Of a DNA stretch of 64,000 bases, positions 1 to 7,623 are shown piece by piece. Position 1 is the stretch's first letter; every line of letters begins with the position of its first letter. The notes below the pieces were generated by a model, which was given only the letters and a program-made list of their open reading frames with translations, made no database searches and was not told the DNA's origin. Made by a program: the position numbers and the translations under genes. This stretch comes from Aminobacter sp. AP02 (GTDB lineage: Bacteria; Pseudomonadota; Alphaproteobacteria; Rhizobiales; Rhizobiaceae), in NCBI RefSeq assembly GCF_003148805.1, contig NZ_QGGX01000005.1, positions 248,001 to 312,000 on the forward strand, given 5' to 3'.

Positions 1-1699
1 TGCGCAACAGGCGCTGGTCAAATGGTGCCAGCGTCAGCGTTTCGAAGCCGTGCATGGCGATGTCGCCGCCGGGTAGCCCTGCTGGTGGGGTAACGAGGAT
101 CAGGTTTTCCAGCCGGATGCCGTAATGGCCTTCCTTGTAATAGCCGGGCTCGTTGGACAGGATCATCCCAGCGAGCAGCTTCTCCATGCCGGTCTTGGCG
201 ATGCGCTGCGGGCCTTCGTGCACGGCAAGGTAGGAGCCGACGCCGTGGCCGGTGCCGTGGGCGTAGTCCAGGCCATGCTTCCACAAGGCAATACGTGCGA
301 GCGCGTCGATGTCTGCGCCGCGCGTGCCGGCCGGGAAGCGGGCGGTCGAAATTCCGATCATGCCCTTGAGCACCAGCGTGAAGCGCTCGCGCATCTCCTC
401 TGTCGGGGTGCCTACAGGCACCGTGCGGGTAATGTCGGTGGTGCCATCCTGATATTGCGCGCCCGAATCGAGCAGGAACAACTCGCCGTCACCGAGCACG
501 CGGCTGGTCGCCTTCGAGACGCGATAATGCATGATCGCGCCGTTGGGGCCGGTACCCGAAATGGTGTCGAACGACACGTCGCGCAGCGGCATCTGGGTTT
601 CTTCGCCCGTTGTCCGCCGGCATTCCTCCAGCTTCGTGACGACCGCGATCTCGTCGATCTTGCCGGCTTTCTGCCGGTCGAGCCAGCACAGCAGCTTGGC
701 GACCGCAGCGCCGTCGCGGCGGTGGGCGGCGCGCGAGCCTGCAATTTCGGCGTTGTTCTTCGTCGCGCGCGGCAGGCGCGCCGGATCGGGCGCGGAAACA
801 ACGGTGCCGCCATTGTCCTCGATCAGCGCGCGCAACCTGTCGGCGGCGAGCACCGGGTCGAGCGCGATGTTTACACCCGATTTAGCGAGGTCCGCGACGG
901 CTGCCTCCAGCTCCGTCGGCGCCTTTATGTCGGCGAGCTGGGTGAGGTAGGCCTCTTCGGTGCGCCCGAGCTTGCGCTTGTCCATGAAGACCGCGTGCGA
1001 GCCGTCGGCCGCCAGAATGGCAAAGCCGAGTGCCAGCGGCGTGTGCGGCACGTCGCCGCCACGGATGTTGAAGCTCCAGGCCAGCGATGACGGGTCGGTC
1101 AGGATGGCGTGGGTGGCGCCATCGGCGGAAATCGCCGCCGCGAGCCGCTTCAACTTGTCCTTGGCGAGCTCGCCGGCGAAAGCTTCAGGTTGGATTTCGA
1201 CCGGAGCCAGTGGCGCGTCTGGTTGATCTGCGCAGATCGCGTCGATGGGATTTTGGGAAAGCGGCACGAGCACGGCGCCGACTTTTTCGGCCGAGGCGGT
1301 GAGCGCCTTGACTTCACCGATGGTGTGGAGCCACGGGTCGAAGCCAAGTCGCGCGCCCTTGGGCAGGGTTTCCTTGATCCAGCTTGCCGGCGGGTTGTCG
1401 ATCAGGCTTTCGATGGTGAAGATGCCGAGGTCGACCTCGTCGCGCACCTGCAGCGTGTAGCGGCCGTCAACGAAGACGAAGGCGCTCTTGGCGAGCACGA
1501 TGGCCACGCCCGCCGAGCCGCTGAAGCCGGTCAGCCAGCGCAGGCGATTCGAGCGCGGCGCGACATATTCGCCTTGATGCTCGTCGGCACGCGGCACGAT
1601 GAAGCCGTCGAGTCCGTTGTCCAAAAGCCACTGCCTGAGAAGAGCTACGCGCGGCTTGCCGACGGAGGGGTCGCCGGCGGAATCGAAGGACTGGAACAT
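1..1699 (-). CDS. pepP: Xaa-Pro aminopeptidase (M24B, aminopeptidase P family), C-terminus cut by window edge
   Basis: Dinuclear-metal peptidase that removes the N-terminal residue from peptides with proline in position 2; probably cytoplasmic. Translating the minus strand from the ATG at 1699 gives MFQSFDSAGD and then two creatinase-like N-terminal domains followed by the pita-bread catalytic domain. All five M24 metal ligands can be read: two Asp in LLDSGAQYQDGTTDITRT (about residues 410-421), His in HGTGHGVGSY (about 483), Glu in NEPGYYKEG (about 515) and Glu in GIRLENL (about 529). About 566 codons are present; relatives of this long three-domain type are roughly 600-615 residues, so only the end is missing. 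A GGGAAA-type ribosome site precedes the ATG. It is the last gene of a minus-strand run sco-prmA-pepP. The family call is firm; substrate preference is inferred. Confidence 0.9.
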   Translation of the reverse strand, partial: MFQSFDSAGDPSVGKPRVALLRQWLLDNGLDGFIVPRADEHQGEYVAPRSNRLRWLTGFSGSAGVAIVLAKSAFVFVDGRYTLQVRDEVDLGIFTIESLIDNPPASWIKETLPKGARLGFDPWLHTIGEVKALTASAEKVGAVLVPLSQNPIDAICADQPDAPLAPVEIQPEAFAGELAKDKLKRLAAAISADGATHAILTDPSSLAWSFNIRGGDVPHTPLALGFAILAADGSHAVFMDKRKLGRTEEAYLTQLADIKAPTELEAAVADLAKSGVNIALDPVLAADRLRALIEDNGGTVVSAPDPARLPRATKNNAEIAGSRAAHRRDGAAVAKLLCWLDRQKAGKIDEIAVVTKLEECRRTTGEETQMPLRDVSFDTISGTGPNGAIMHYRVSKATSRVLGDGELFLLDSGAQYQDGTTDITRTVPVGTPTEEMRERFTLVLKGMIGISTARFPAGTRGADIDALARIALWKHGLDYAHGTGHGVGSYLAVHEGPQRIAKTGMEKLLAGMILSNEPGYYKEGHYGIRLENLILVTPPAGLPGGDIAMHGFETLTLAPFDQRLLR

Positions 1700-1814
1700 G
1701 GTGATTTCCCGAAAAATGCTTTCGGGAACCGTATCCGGGCGGGCCGACGCTGGCAACGGCTGCCGCCCAGCGCCGCGCCCTTTCGGGCGACAGCGCTGCT
1801 CTTCAGCGACAAGC

Positions 1815-2687
1815 TCAGCGCTTGAGGTGAATCGTCACCCAGCCTTCCCGATGGAAGGTCGCGACATGGCTAAATTGCTCGGCCGTATAAGCGGCGAGCA
1901 CCGCGTCATGCTGGCGGTCGAGGATGCCAGACAAGATCAGTGAGTTGCCGGGCACGACATGCTTGGCCATGTCTGGCGCCATCTGCATCAGCGGCTGCGC
2001 CAGGATGTTGGCGACGATCAGGTCGAAAGGCCCGCGCGCGGCAAAAATCGGGTTGTCGAATCCTCCGGCGGTCACGGTCTCGACATAGGCGCTGACCTCG
2101 TTGAGCCGGACATTGGCGGTGGCAACGTCCGTGGCGACCGGATCGATGTCGGTGGCAAGCACGGGGATCTGCGCCAGCTTGGCGATTGCGATGGCGAGCA
2201 CGGCACTGCCGGTGCCGACGTCGAGCGCGTTGGCCGGCTTTTCGCTCGTCACGACCTTTTCGATCATCTCCAGGCAGCCGGCGGTCGTGCCGTGGTGGCC
2301 GGTACCGAAGGCAAGGCCGGCTTCGATCTCGATGGTGATCTGGCCGGGGCGGCGTTCGTCGCGGTCATGGCCGCCATGCACCAGGAAACGCCCGGCCCGC
2401 ACGGGTTTCAGCCCCTCCAGCGACTTGGCGACCCAGTCGATGTCGGGCAGGACCTCACGCTCGATCGGACCTGTGTGGCCGGCGGCTGCGACGGCGTCGG
2501 CCATGCGGCGTTCGATGTCTTCGACCTCGCCATCGGCATAGAGCGACACTTCGTGAATGTCGCAATCCTCGTCGATTTCGATCACCGAGATCGGCCAGCC
2601 ATCTTCCTCGAAGATAGCTTCAAGACTGGCGAAGATGCGGTTTGCAGCTTCGCGGCCGGTGGTGAAGTAGAGCCGTGTCTGGGTCAT
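1815..2687 (-). CDS. prmA: Ribosomal protein L11 methyltransferase
   Basis: S-adenosylmethionine-dependent methyltransferase that trimethylates ribosomal protein L11. The 290-residue product has an N-terminal substrate-recognition region and a C-terminal Rossmann methyltransferase domain with the SAM motif [17 protein letters not shown] (about residue 155), the acidic ligand region LATDIDPVA and the NILAQPL motif near residue 228, which corresponds to the NxxxxPL catalytic-loop motif of PrmA. Length matches the family (about 290). It starts 20 bp after the Sco1-like gene on the same strand, so the two are probably cotranscribed, with pepP about 115 bp downstream. Confident from motif order and length. 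Confidence 0.93.
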   Translation of the reverse strand: MTQTRLYFTTGREAANRIFASLEAIFEEDGWPISVIEIDEDCDIHEVSLYADGEVEDIERRMADAVAAAGHTGPIEREVLPDIDWVAKSLEGLKPVRAGRFLVHGGHDRDERRPGQITIEIEAGLAFGTGHHGTTAGCLEMIEKVVTSEKPANALDVGTGSAVLAIAIAKLAQIPVLATDIDPVATDVATANVRLNEVSAYVETVTAGGFDNPIFAARGPFDLIVANILAQPLMQMAPDMAKHVVPGNSLILSGILDRQHDAVLAAYTAEQFSHVATFHREGWVTIHLKR

Positions 2688-2707
2688 GTCGAATCCGGGC
2701 GAGAGTG

Positions 2708-3286
2708 TCAGCCTTCGTTCGCGAGCCGCTTGAGCTTGGCGAGCGCTGCCGTTGGGTTCTCCTCATAGGCGATGGTTCCGAAGAAATCACCCTTGCTGTT
2801 GAGCAGCAGCACCGAGGCAGTGTGATCCATCGTGTAGTCGCCGCCTTCGGTCTCGACTTTCTTCGAATAGATCCCGAACGACTTCGCCATTGCCGCGATT
2901 TTTTCCGGGGAGCCGGTAATGCCGGTGATGCGGTCGGAGACGTTGGTGACGTAGGAATTCATCACCTCGGGCGTGTCGCGCTCGGGATCGACGGAGACGA
3001 AATAGGCGCGGATGTTCTTGCCTTCGTCGCCAAGCTGCTTGAGCCAGCCGTCGAGCTCGAACAAGGTCGTGGGGCAAACCTCCGGGCAGTGGGTGAAGCC
3101 GAAGAATACGGCGCTCGGCTGCCCGCGGAAAGCGGTCTCGGTGATCTCAGCGCCCTTATTGTCGATGAGTACGAACGGCGCGCCGAACGCCTGGCCGGAA
3201 TTCTGGTTGCGATACCAATCGAAGGTCAGCCAGCCAATACCGGCAGCCATGAGGATCAAAATGCCGGCAAGTATCGTGCGCATCAT
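2708..3286 (-). CDS. SCO1/SenC family copper chaperone (thioredoxin-like, membrane anchored)
   Basis: Sco proteins deliver copper to the CuA site of cytochrome c oxidase and/or act as thiol oxidoreductases on the periplasmic face. The 192-residue product begins with one N-terminal membrane anchor (residues 3-20) and then a thioredoxin-like domain. The copper ligands are all visible: Cys67 and Cys71 in the CPEVC motif after FFGFTHC, and His155 in YTMDHTASV. The motif [14 protein letters not shown] is also typical. Two ATG codons lie in tandem at the start; either could be used. The gene is followed after 20 bp by prmA. A predicted 53-residue membrane protein lies upstream on the same strand. 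Family is clear; whether it serves an aa3 oxidase here is inferred. Confidence 0.92.
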   Translation of the reverse strand: MMRTILAGILILMAAGIGWLTFDWYRNQNSGQAFGAPFVLIDNKGAEITETAFRGQPSAVFFGFTHCPEVCPTTLFELDGWLKQLGDEGKNIRAYFVSVDPERDTPEVMNSYVTNVSDRITGITGSPEKIAAMAKSFGIYSKKVETEGGDYTMDHTASVLLLNSKGDFFGTIAYEENPTAALAKLKRLANEG

Positions 3287-3324
3287 CGCGAAAAGTTTCC
3301 GTGGATCGAGTTCTCAAGCAGCAG

Positions 3325-3486
3325 TCAAAAGCACCAGGACATGCCGGCTTCGACCAGCGACATGAAGATTCCGGCATCCTTTTCCAGCCAGGAGGCGAAG
3401 GCGAGGCCCGATGCGGCCGCAAACGCCGCAAGGCCGAGCGCGATCCACGCGGTCGTTGCGAGCGATATGGGCTGGGCCTGTTTCAT
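3325..3486 (-). CDS. Small single-span membrane protein, function unknown
   Basis: A 53-residue product beginning MKQAQPISLATTAW, with one long hydrophobic segment (about residues 9-32) and a short polar tail ending in SWCF. The ATG at 3486 is preferred because the hydrophobic segment then starts close to the N-terminus; the same frame extends upstream to 3552 but adds a basic stretch without membrane character. It sits 38 bp upstream of the Sco1-like gene on the same strand, so a link to cytochrome oxidase assembly is possible but rests on position alone. I do not recognise the family. Confidence 0.5.
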   Translation of the reverse strand: MKQAQPISLATTAWIALGLAAFAAASGLAFASWLEKDAGIFMSLVEAGMSWCF

Positions 3487-3646
3487 GGCTCCTACATAGC
3501 GCGCCCGGTGCCTTGCCAAAAGAGACATGTTGACGCCGTCATTCGTCCACAAGACACCATTTCGCGAGCATGGCCTGAGCTGGCGCCTTGCAACAGGAGC
3601 CTGGCTGTCCCAAGTGTTGGCGACGTCAGGATTTCAGGAGGTTCTC

Positions 3647-4135
3647 ATGCGGCTTGCCCTTTCCATCCTTGCAACCGCTGTCGCGCTGGGTGCTGCGGCA
3701 CCTGCCTTTGCCCAGCAGGTGGGTGAGGTCGGTGTCGACTGGCTCGGCAACGACATCATCGTTGAGGCGATCAAGGACCCCAAGGTCGAGGGCATCACCT
3801 GCCACGTCTCTTATTTCGATCGCGGCGTGATCGATCGGTTGCAGAAGGGCAACTGGTTCGAGAACCCGTCCGATACCGCCATTTCTTGCCGCCAGACCGG
3901 ACCGATCACCATCGGCGCAATTGACCTGAGCAAGGCTGGCGAGGAGGTTTTCAAGCAGGGAATCAGCCTGATCTGGAAGGAGCAGGTGGTAAACCGCATC
4001 TACGACAAGCAGAACCAGACTCTGATCTACCTCGCCCATTCGCGCCAGGTGCAGGACGGCTCGGCCAAGATGTCGATGACGACCATCCCGCTCTATGGCC
4101 AGGAGGTTGTCTGGTCGAAGGGGCAGCCGCAGTAA
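3647..4135 (+). CDS. creA: CreA family secreted protein
   Basis: A 162-residue exported protein. Residues 1-22 (MRLALSILATAVALGAAAPAFA) form a signal peptide with an Ala-x-Ala cleavage site. The mature part has the CreA signature: GVDWLGNDIIVEAIKDPKVEG, CHVSYFDRG and a second cysteine in ISCRQTGP, suggesting a disulphide. The family is widespread in proteobacteria but its molecular role is not established. The ATG at 3647 was chosen because CAGGAGG lies 5 bp upstream and the signal peptide begins there; the same frame is open upstream but without features. It is transcribed divergently from the small membrane gene and sco. Confidence 0.88.
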   Translation: MRLALSILATAVALGAAAPAFAQQVGEVGVDWLGNDIIVEAIKDPKVEGITCHVSYFDRGVIDRLQKGNWFENPSDTAISCRQTGPITIGAIDLSKAGEEVFKQGISLIWKEQVVNRIYDKQNQTLIYLAHSRQVQDGSAKMSMTTIPLYGQEVVWSKGQPQ

Positions 4136-4177
4136 AGGTTGCTTGCGAGGGGGGCAAGGCCGGCGTAAATCGGCCTC

Positions 4178-4819
4178 ATGGACACACAAGCCGACCTTCG
4201 TTTCAAGGATGACAAGCCGCGCATCCACCCGACAGCAGAGCTGAAAGGCTGCCGGCTAGGGCGCTATGTCGCCGTTGGCGAGCGCGTCGTGCTCCGCGAG
4301 GTACAAGTCGGCGACTATTCCTATTTCGAGCGCCATGCCGAGGCTATCTACACGACCATCGGCAAGTTCTGTTCGATCGCGGCCAACACCCGCATCAATG
4401 CGCTGGAGCACCCGATGGAGCGGCTGACCACGCACAAGGTGACCTATCGGCCCAATGAGTATTTCCGCTATCTCGGCGTCGACAGCGAGTTTCGCGAACG
4501 CCGGAAAACCAAGCCGGTGAACATCGGTCATGATGTGTGGATCGGCCATGGCGCGGTAATCATGCCTGGTGTGACTGTCGGCAATGGCGCGGTGGTGGGC
4601 GCGAATGCGGTGGTGACTCGGGACGTCGCGCCCTTCGAGGTTTTTGCCGGTGTGCCGGCCAAACGGCTGAAGCTGCGCTTTTCCCCGGAGATCGCCGCGC
4701 GTGTCGAAGCACTTGCCTGGTGGGATTGGCCGGCGGAGCGGCTTTTCGAAGCAATCCCAGATATGCAGAGCTTGCCGATCGAGGCGTTTCTGGATCGCTG
4801 GGAAGCTCGCGCGATCTAG
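4178..4819 (+). CDS. Hexapeptide-repeat (left-handed beta-helix) acetyltransferase, CatB/phosphonate-associated type
   Basis: A 213-residue acyltransferase of the LbetaH fold. The hexapeptide repeats are visible in two blocks: around residues 22-70 and in NIGHDVWIGHGAVIMPGVTV plus GNGAVVGANAVVTRDVAP (about 113-150), followed by the usual FAGVPAKRLKLRF exit motif. YSYFERHAEAIYTTIGKFCSIA and the ALEHPMERLTTHKVTYRPNEYF segment match the subgroup often encoded in phosphonate-utilisation (phn) operons. No phn genes occur nearby, so the substrate here is unknown. It is followed by a DUF488 gene 42 bp downstream. Family call firm, role not assigned. Confidence 0.82.
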   Translation: MDTQADLRFKDDKPRIHPTAELKGCRLGRYVAVGERVVLREVQVGDYSYFERHAEAIYTTIGKFCSIAANTRINALEHPMERLTTHKVTYRPNEYFRYLGVDSEFRERRKTKPVNIGHDVWIGHGAVIMPGVTVGNGAVVGANAVVTRDVAPFEVFAGVPAKRLKLRFSPEIAARVEALAWWDWPAERLFEAIPDMQSLPIEAFLDRWEARAI

Positions 4820-4861
4820 AATTTCCGATACCCGAAGCCGATCGTTGCTGCGGAAGGTTCG

Positions 4862-5209
4862 ATGGGCCCGATCAGGATCAAACGCATTTACGAGACGGCG
4901 ACGGATGACGATGGATTTCGCGTGCTTGTCGACCGGGTCTGGCCTCGCGGGATAACCAGGGAAAAGGCGGCAGTCGACATCTGGCTCAAGGAGATCGGGC
5001 CATCGACGGAGCTCAGGAAATGGTTCGGCCATGATCCCGCGCGCTGGGACGAGTTCCGTTTACGTTATCGTTTGGAGCTCGCTGCGCAGCCGGCGCTGCT
5101 TGAAGACTTTCGCGAGCAGGCAGGTAAGGGAGCACTGACACTTGTCTACTCGGCTCATGACGAGATGCACAATCAGGCCGTGGTTCTGAAAGAATTCCTG
5201 GAGGGCTGA
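4862..5209 (+). CDS. DUF488 family protein
   Basis: A 115-residue cytoplasmic protein with the DUF488 core: KRIYETATDDDGFRVLVDRVWPRGI near the N-terminus, AVDIWLKEIGPSTELRKWFGHDPARW in the middle and LTLVYSAHDEMHNQAVVLKEFL at the end. The WPRG and HDPARW motifs are diagnostic. A GGAAGG ribosome site lies just upstream of the ATG. The biochemical role of the family is not known. Located between the hexapeptide acetyltransferase and a membrane protein of the low-affinity iron permease family. Confidence 0.87.
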   Translation: MGPIRIKRIYETATDDDGFRVLVDRVWPRGITREKAAVDIWLKEIGPSTELRKWFGHDPARWDEFRLRYRLELAAQPALLEDFREQAGKGALTLVYSAHDEMHNQAVVLKEFLEG

Positions 5210-5283
5210 GCCTTACTCGCCCCCGAGCATGGAACCCGGAGCAGGCATCGATTGTTTCCCTTCGCTGCGAGAAGGAGTTCTCG

Positions 5284-5670
5284 ATGTACGAGAAGGTTTT
5301 TACCAAGATCGCCAACAAGGTGGCCTACGCCGCCGGTCTGCCGTTGACCTTTGCCGCCTGTTGCCTTGTCGTCGTGGTTTGGGCTGTGTCCGGCCCGTTG
5401 TTCGGCTTTTCCGACACCTGGCAGCTCGTCATCAATACGGGCACGACCATCGTCACCTTTCTGATGGTGTTCCTCATTCAGAACACGCAGAACCGCGATG
5501 GAGCAGCAATTCAGGCCAAGCTCGACGAACTGATCCGGGTCAGCAGCGGCCACAACCATTTCATCGGCATCGAACACCTGACCGAATCCGAGGTCGAGGA
5601 GATCCGCCGCAAATGCGAGGAGGCGGCAAAACGGCACGACGCCAAGGCGAAGGTGAGAGCCAAGGGGTAG
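5284..5670 (+). CDS. Low-affinity iron permease family membrane protein
   Basis: A 128-residue inner-membrane protein with two hydrophobic spans (about residues 15-38 and 47-66, the second containing NTGTTIVTFLMVFLIQNTQNRD) followed by a cytoplasmic tail ALDELIRVSSGHN-like and a charged C-terminus. The NTGTTIxTFLMVFLIQ-NTQNRD-AxxxKLDEL signature is that of the bacterial low-affinity Fe/Cu permease family. A GAAGGAG site is 5 bp before the ATG. Transport activity is poorly established for bacterial members, so the name is a family label only. Confidence 0.88.
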   Translation: MYEKVFTKIANKVAYAAGLPLTFAACCLVVVVWAVSGPLFGFSDTWQLVINTGTTIVTFLMVFLIQNTQNRDGAAIQAKLDELIRVSSGHNHFIGIEHLTESEVEEIRRKCEEAAKRHDAKAKVRAKG

Positions 5671-5719
5671 TGGCTACTGCCAAAGTTGACGATAACGCGT
5701 ATCGGGGGTTGGGTTTGGC

Positions 5720-6019
5720 GTGACTGATTGGTTGGACATACTCAAGGAACAGGCTGAGACTGGCGCGGCGATGGCGCGCGAGGTGCCTGTGACGCTTGCC
5801 AATCCCGACATCAGCCGAGAACAGGTCAAAAAGCTGTTTACCGCACTCGAACAGCAGGCCGAATTCGTCGAAAAATTGCGCAAGGTGCTGGAGGCAAATG
5901 ACTTCGAGCCGGAAGTGCTGGTCGCTGCCGAGAAGCTGGAAGACCGCTACGCCGATCTGGCGGCATCTGCAGCCGAACGTCTGAAGGCCATGCGAAGCGG
6001 CAGCACCGCGCGCCAGTAA
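5720..6019 (+). CDS. Conserved hypothetical protein, probably helical
   Basis: A 99-residue acidic protein of unknown function, starting with GTG at 5720 (MTDWLDILKEQAETG) behind a GGGGGTTGGG purine-rich stretch. It is rich in Ala, Glu and Lys and reads as two or three amphipathic helices without cysteine, signal peptide or membrane segment. It lies 49 bp after the iron permease-family gene on the same strand and may be cotranscribed. I do not recognise a domain. Confidence 0.6.
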   Translation: MTDWLDILKEQAETGAAMAREVPVTLANPDISREQVKKLFTALEQQAEFVEKLRKVLEANDFEPEVLVAAEKLEDRYADLAASAAERLKAMRSGSTARQ

Positions 6020-6114
6020 AAACTGTTCTGCCTCACGCGATCGTCGCCGTAGTCACGACTTTCCAAGGCTGTCGATGCATGGTGTGACGATGGCGGGCAT
6101 CGGTCGCAATTTGG

Positions 6115-6306
6115 TCAGGCCGGCGGCGTGCCGGAGTGGATGACCTTCTTGATCTCCGCGCGGAAAGACGGCGTGTCCTTTTCGCCGTGCACTGACACAG
6201 CGTGCTGGACGGCCGCATCGATGAGTTCTTTCTCGGTGTCGGCGGCGATAGCTACCGTGCACTTCATTTCGCTCGGGAACTCACGGCAATCGATATATTG
6301 GCGCAT
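6115..6306 (-). CDS. DUF1059 domain small protein
   Basis: A 63-residue protein beginning MRQYIDCREFPSEMKCTVAI. The pattern of two cysteines near the N-terminus, AADTEKELIDAAVQHAVSVHG and the closing FRAEIKKVIHSG fits DUF1059. The ATG at 6306 has GGGAGG about 8 bp upstream; the frame continues further upstream but without support. It stands alone between a plus-strand hypothetical gene and the convergent fatty acid hydroxylase. Function unknown. Confidence 0.8.
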   Translation of the reverse strand: MRQYIDCREFPSEMKCTVAIAADTEKELIDAAVQHAVSVHGEKDTPSFRAEIKKVIHSGTPPA

Positions 6307-6459
6307 CGTTTTCGCCTCCCAGCGATAAAAATTAGTAATAGCTAATTTACTACCGTGCCAGTGAAGCCGCAATCGGCAAGTGGGGAGGCATTCGCGCGGC
6401 GCAGGTCTGCTTGTTAAGTGTGTGTGCCGACCGTCGTTGGAACAGGCGCGGGGCAGTTG

Positions 6460-7617
6460 CTAACCACGTCTGCGGAACGGCCAGGCCAACTGTCGCGTGA
6501 ATTCTTCGGGCACCGGATCCCCCCGAATTCCGAGCGCATCCGGCCATTTTCCATCCGGCAGGTGGAATGTTCCGAAAATGCGGTCGATCCATGGGAAGTG
6601 GACGGCAAAATTCTTGTCGATCGGCCTTACCGCATGGTGCCAATGGTGAAATCTCGGTGTGACGATCAATTGCTCCAGCCAGCCCAGGTTGATGCGCATG
6701 TTGACGTGATTGAACGTTGCCTGGGCGGCGACGATGACAAGCCAGATGTAGAGAGCCCGTTCGGCGAACCCGAAAACGAACAACGGCAACAAGATGAGCG
6801 CACGAGTGACTATGATGTCGACGACGTGCAGTCGCGAGCCGGCGAGCCAGTCCATGGCTCGCGTGGAGTGATGGATCGCATGAAAGGGCCAAGCAAAACG
6901 TAGGCGGTGGAAACCGCGATGCACCCAATATTGCGTGACATCGGCGATAAGCATGATCAGCAGCACCTGTGCGAGCAAAGGCAGGGCCTTGACCTGGATC
7001 CCAATCGCTTCGGCTTGCCAAGCCTGTGAAACGAGCGTCGCGGGCAGGAGGGTGAAGAAGGTCAGCAGTTCCACAAGCACATGGCTGACGATGAAGTACA
7101 GGCCGTCGGTCGTCCAACCTGCCCGGAACGTTCCTTGATCCGGCCGAAGCGGAAACAGCCTCTCAAGGGGCACGAAAACCAGCGACAGCAGCACGACGTT
7201 GAGCACCAGCCAATCCAGGCCGACATGGATCGGAGCGTCGCCTTGATAGTCGACCTCAATGCCGGCGCCCCCCAGGATTATGGCGAGGGAAGCAAAGGTT
7301 ATTCCGGTGATGCCGAGTTTCTTCGACGGACGGAGCAATATGTTGAGGGTTGAAAAGAAAAAGCTGCAGACGAGGGCAAGCGCCAAGAGCCCACGCATGA
7401 AATCGATGGAATAGGCGCCGCGCAGATCGGTGGTGGTCAGCCATTCCGGAAACTGGAAAACCAGAACGGCGCAGAAGCTGCCCAGACCAAGGATGAGGCC
7501 CAGCAAACCAGAGAACCAGCCGGAACCGAAAGTCTGGGGTCCATGGTCACCAAGCATGCGCTCGAACCAGCGATCCAGCGTCGTATGGCGGGAAGCTGGT
7601 TCGGGCTGGTCATCCAA
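6460..7617 (-). CDS. Membrane fatty acid hydroxylase / sterol desaturase superfamily protein
   Basis: A 385-residue di-iron membrane oxygenase. The histidine boxes are present: HRGFH, HAIHHS and HHWHH, spread from about residue 235 to 330, with the region DVTQYWVHRGFHRL typical of the family. At least five hydrophobic segments precede and flank the boxes (for example about 31-52, 75-92, 100-118, 133-150). The likely reaction is O2-dependent hydroxylation or desaturation of a lipid; the substrate cannot be read from sequence. The gene starts 6 bp after the UvrD-type helicase stop on the same strand, so it is translated from the same message or from a promoter inside uvrD. Confidence 0.87.
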   Translation of the reverse strand: MDDQPEPASRHTTLDRWFERMLGDHGPQTFGSGWFSGLLGLILGLGSFCAVLVFQFPEWLTTTDLRGAYSIDFMRGLLALALVCSFFFSTLNILLRPSKKLGITGITFASLAIILGGAGIEVDYQGDAPIHVGLDWLVLNVVLLSLVFVPLERLFPLRPDQGTFRAGWTTDGLYFIVSHVLVELLTFFTLLPATLVSQAWQAEAIGIQVKALPLLAQVLLIMLIADVTQYWVHRGFHRLRFAWPFHAIHHSTRAMDWLAGSRLHVVDIIVTRALILLPLFVFGFAERALYIWLVIVAAQATFNHVNMRINLGWLEQLIVTPRFHHWHHAVRPIDKNFAVHFPWIDRIFGTFHLPDGKWPDALGIRGDPVPEEFTRQLAWPFRRRG

Positions 7618-7623
7618 GCGTTG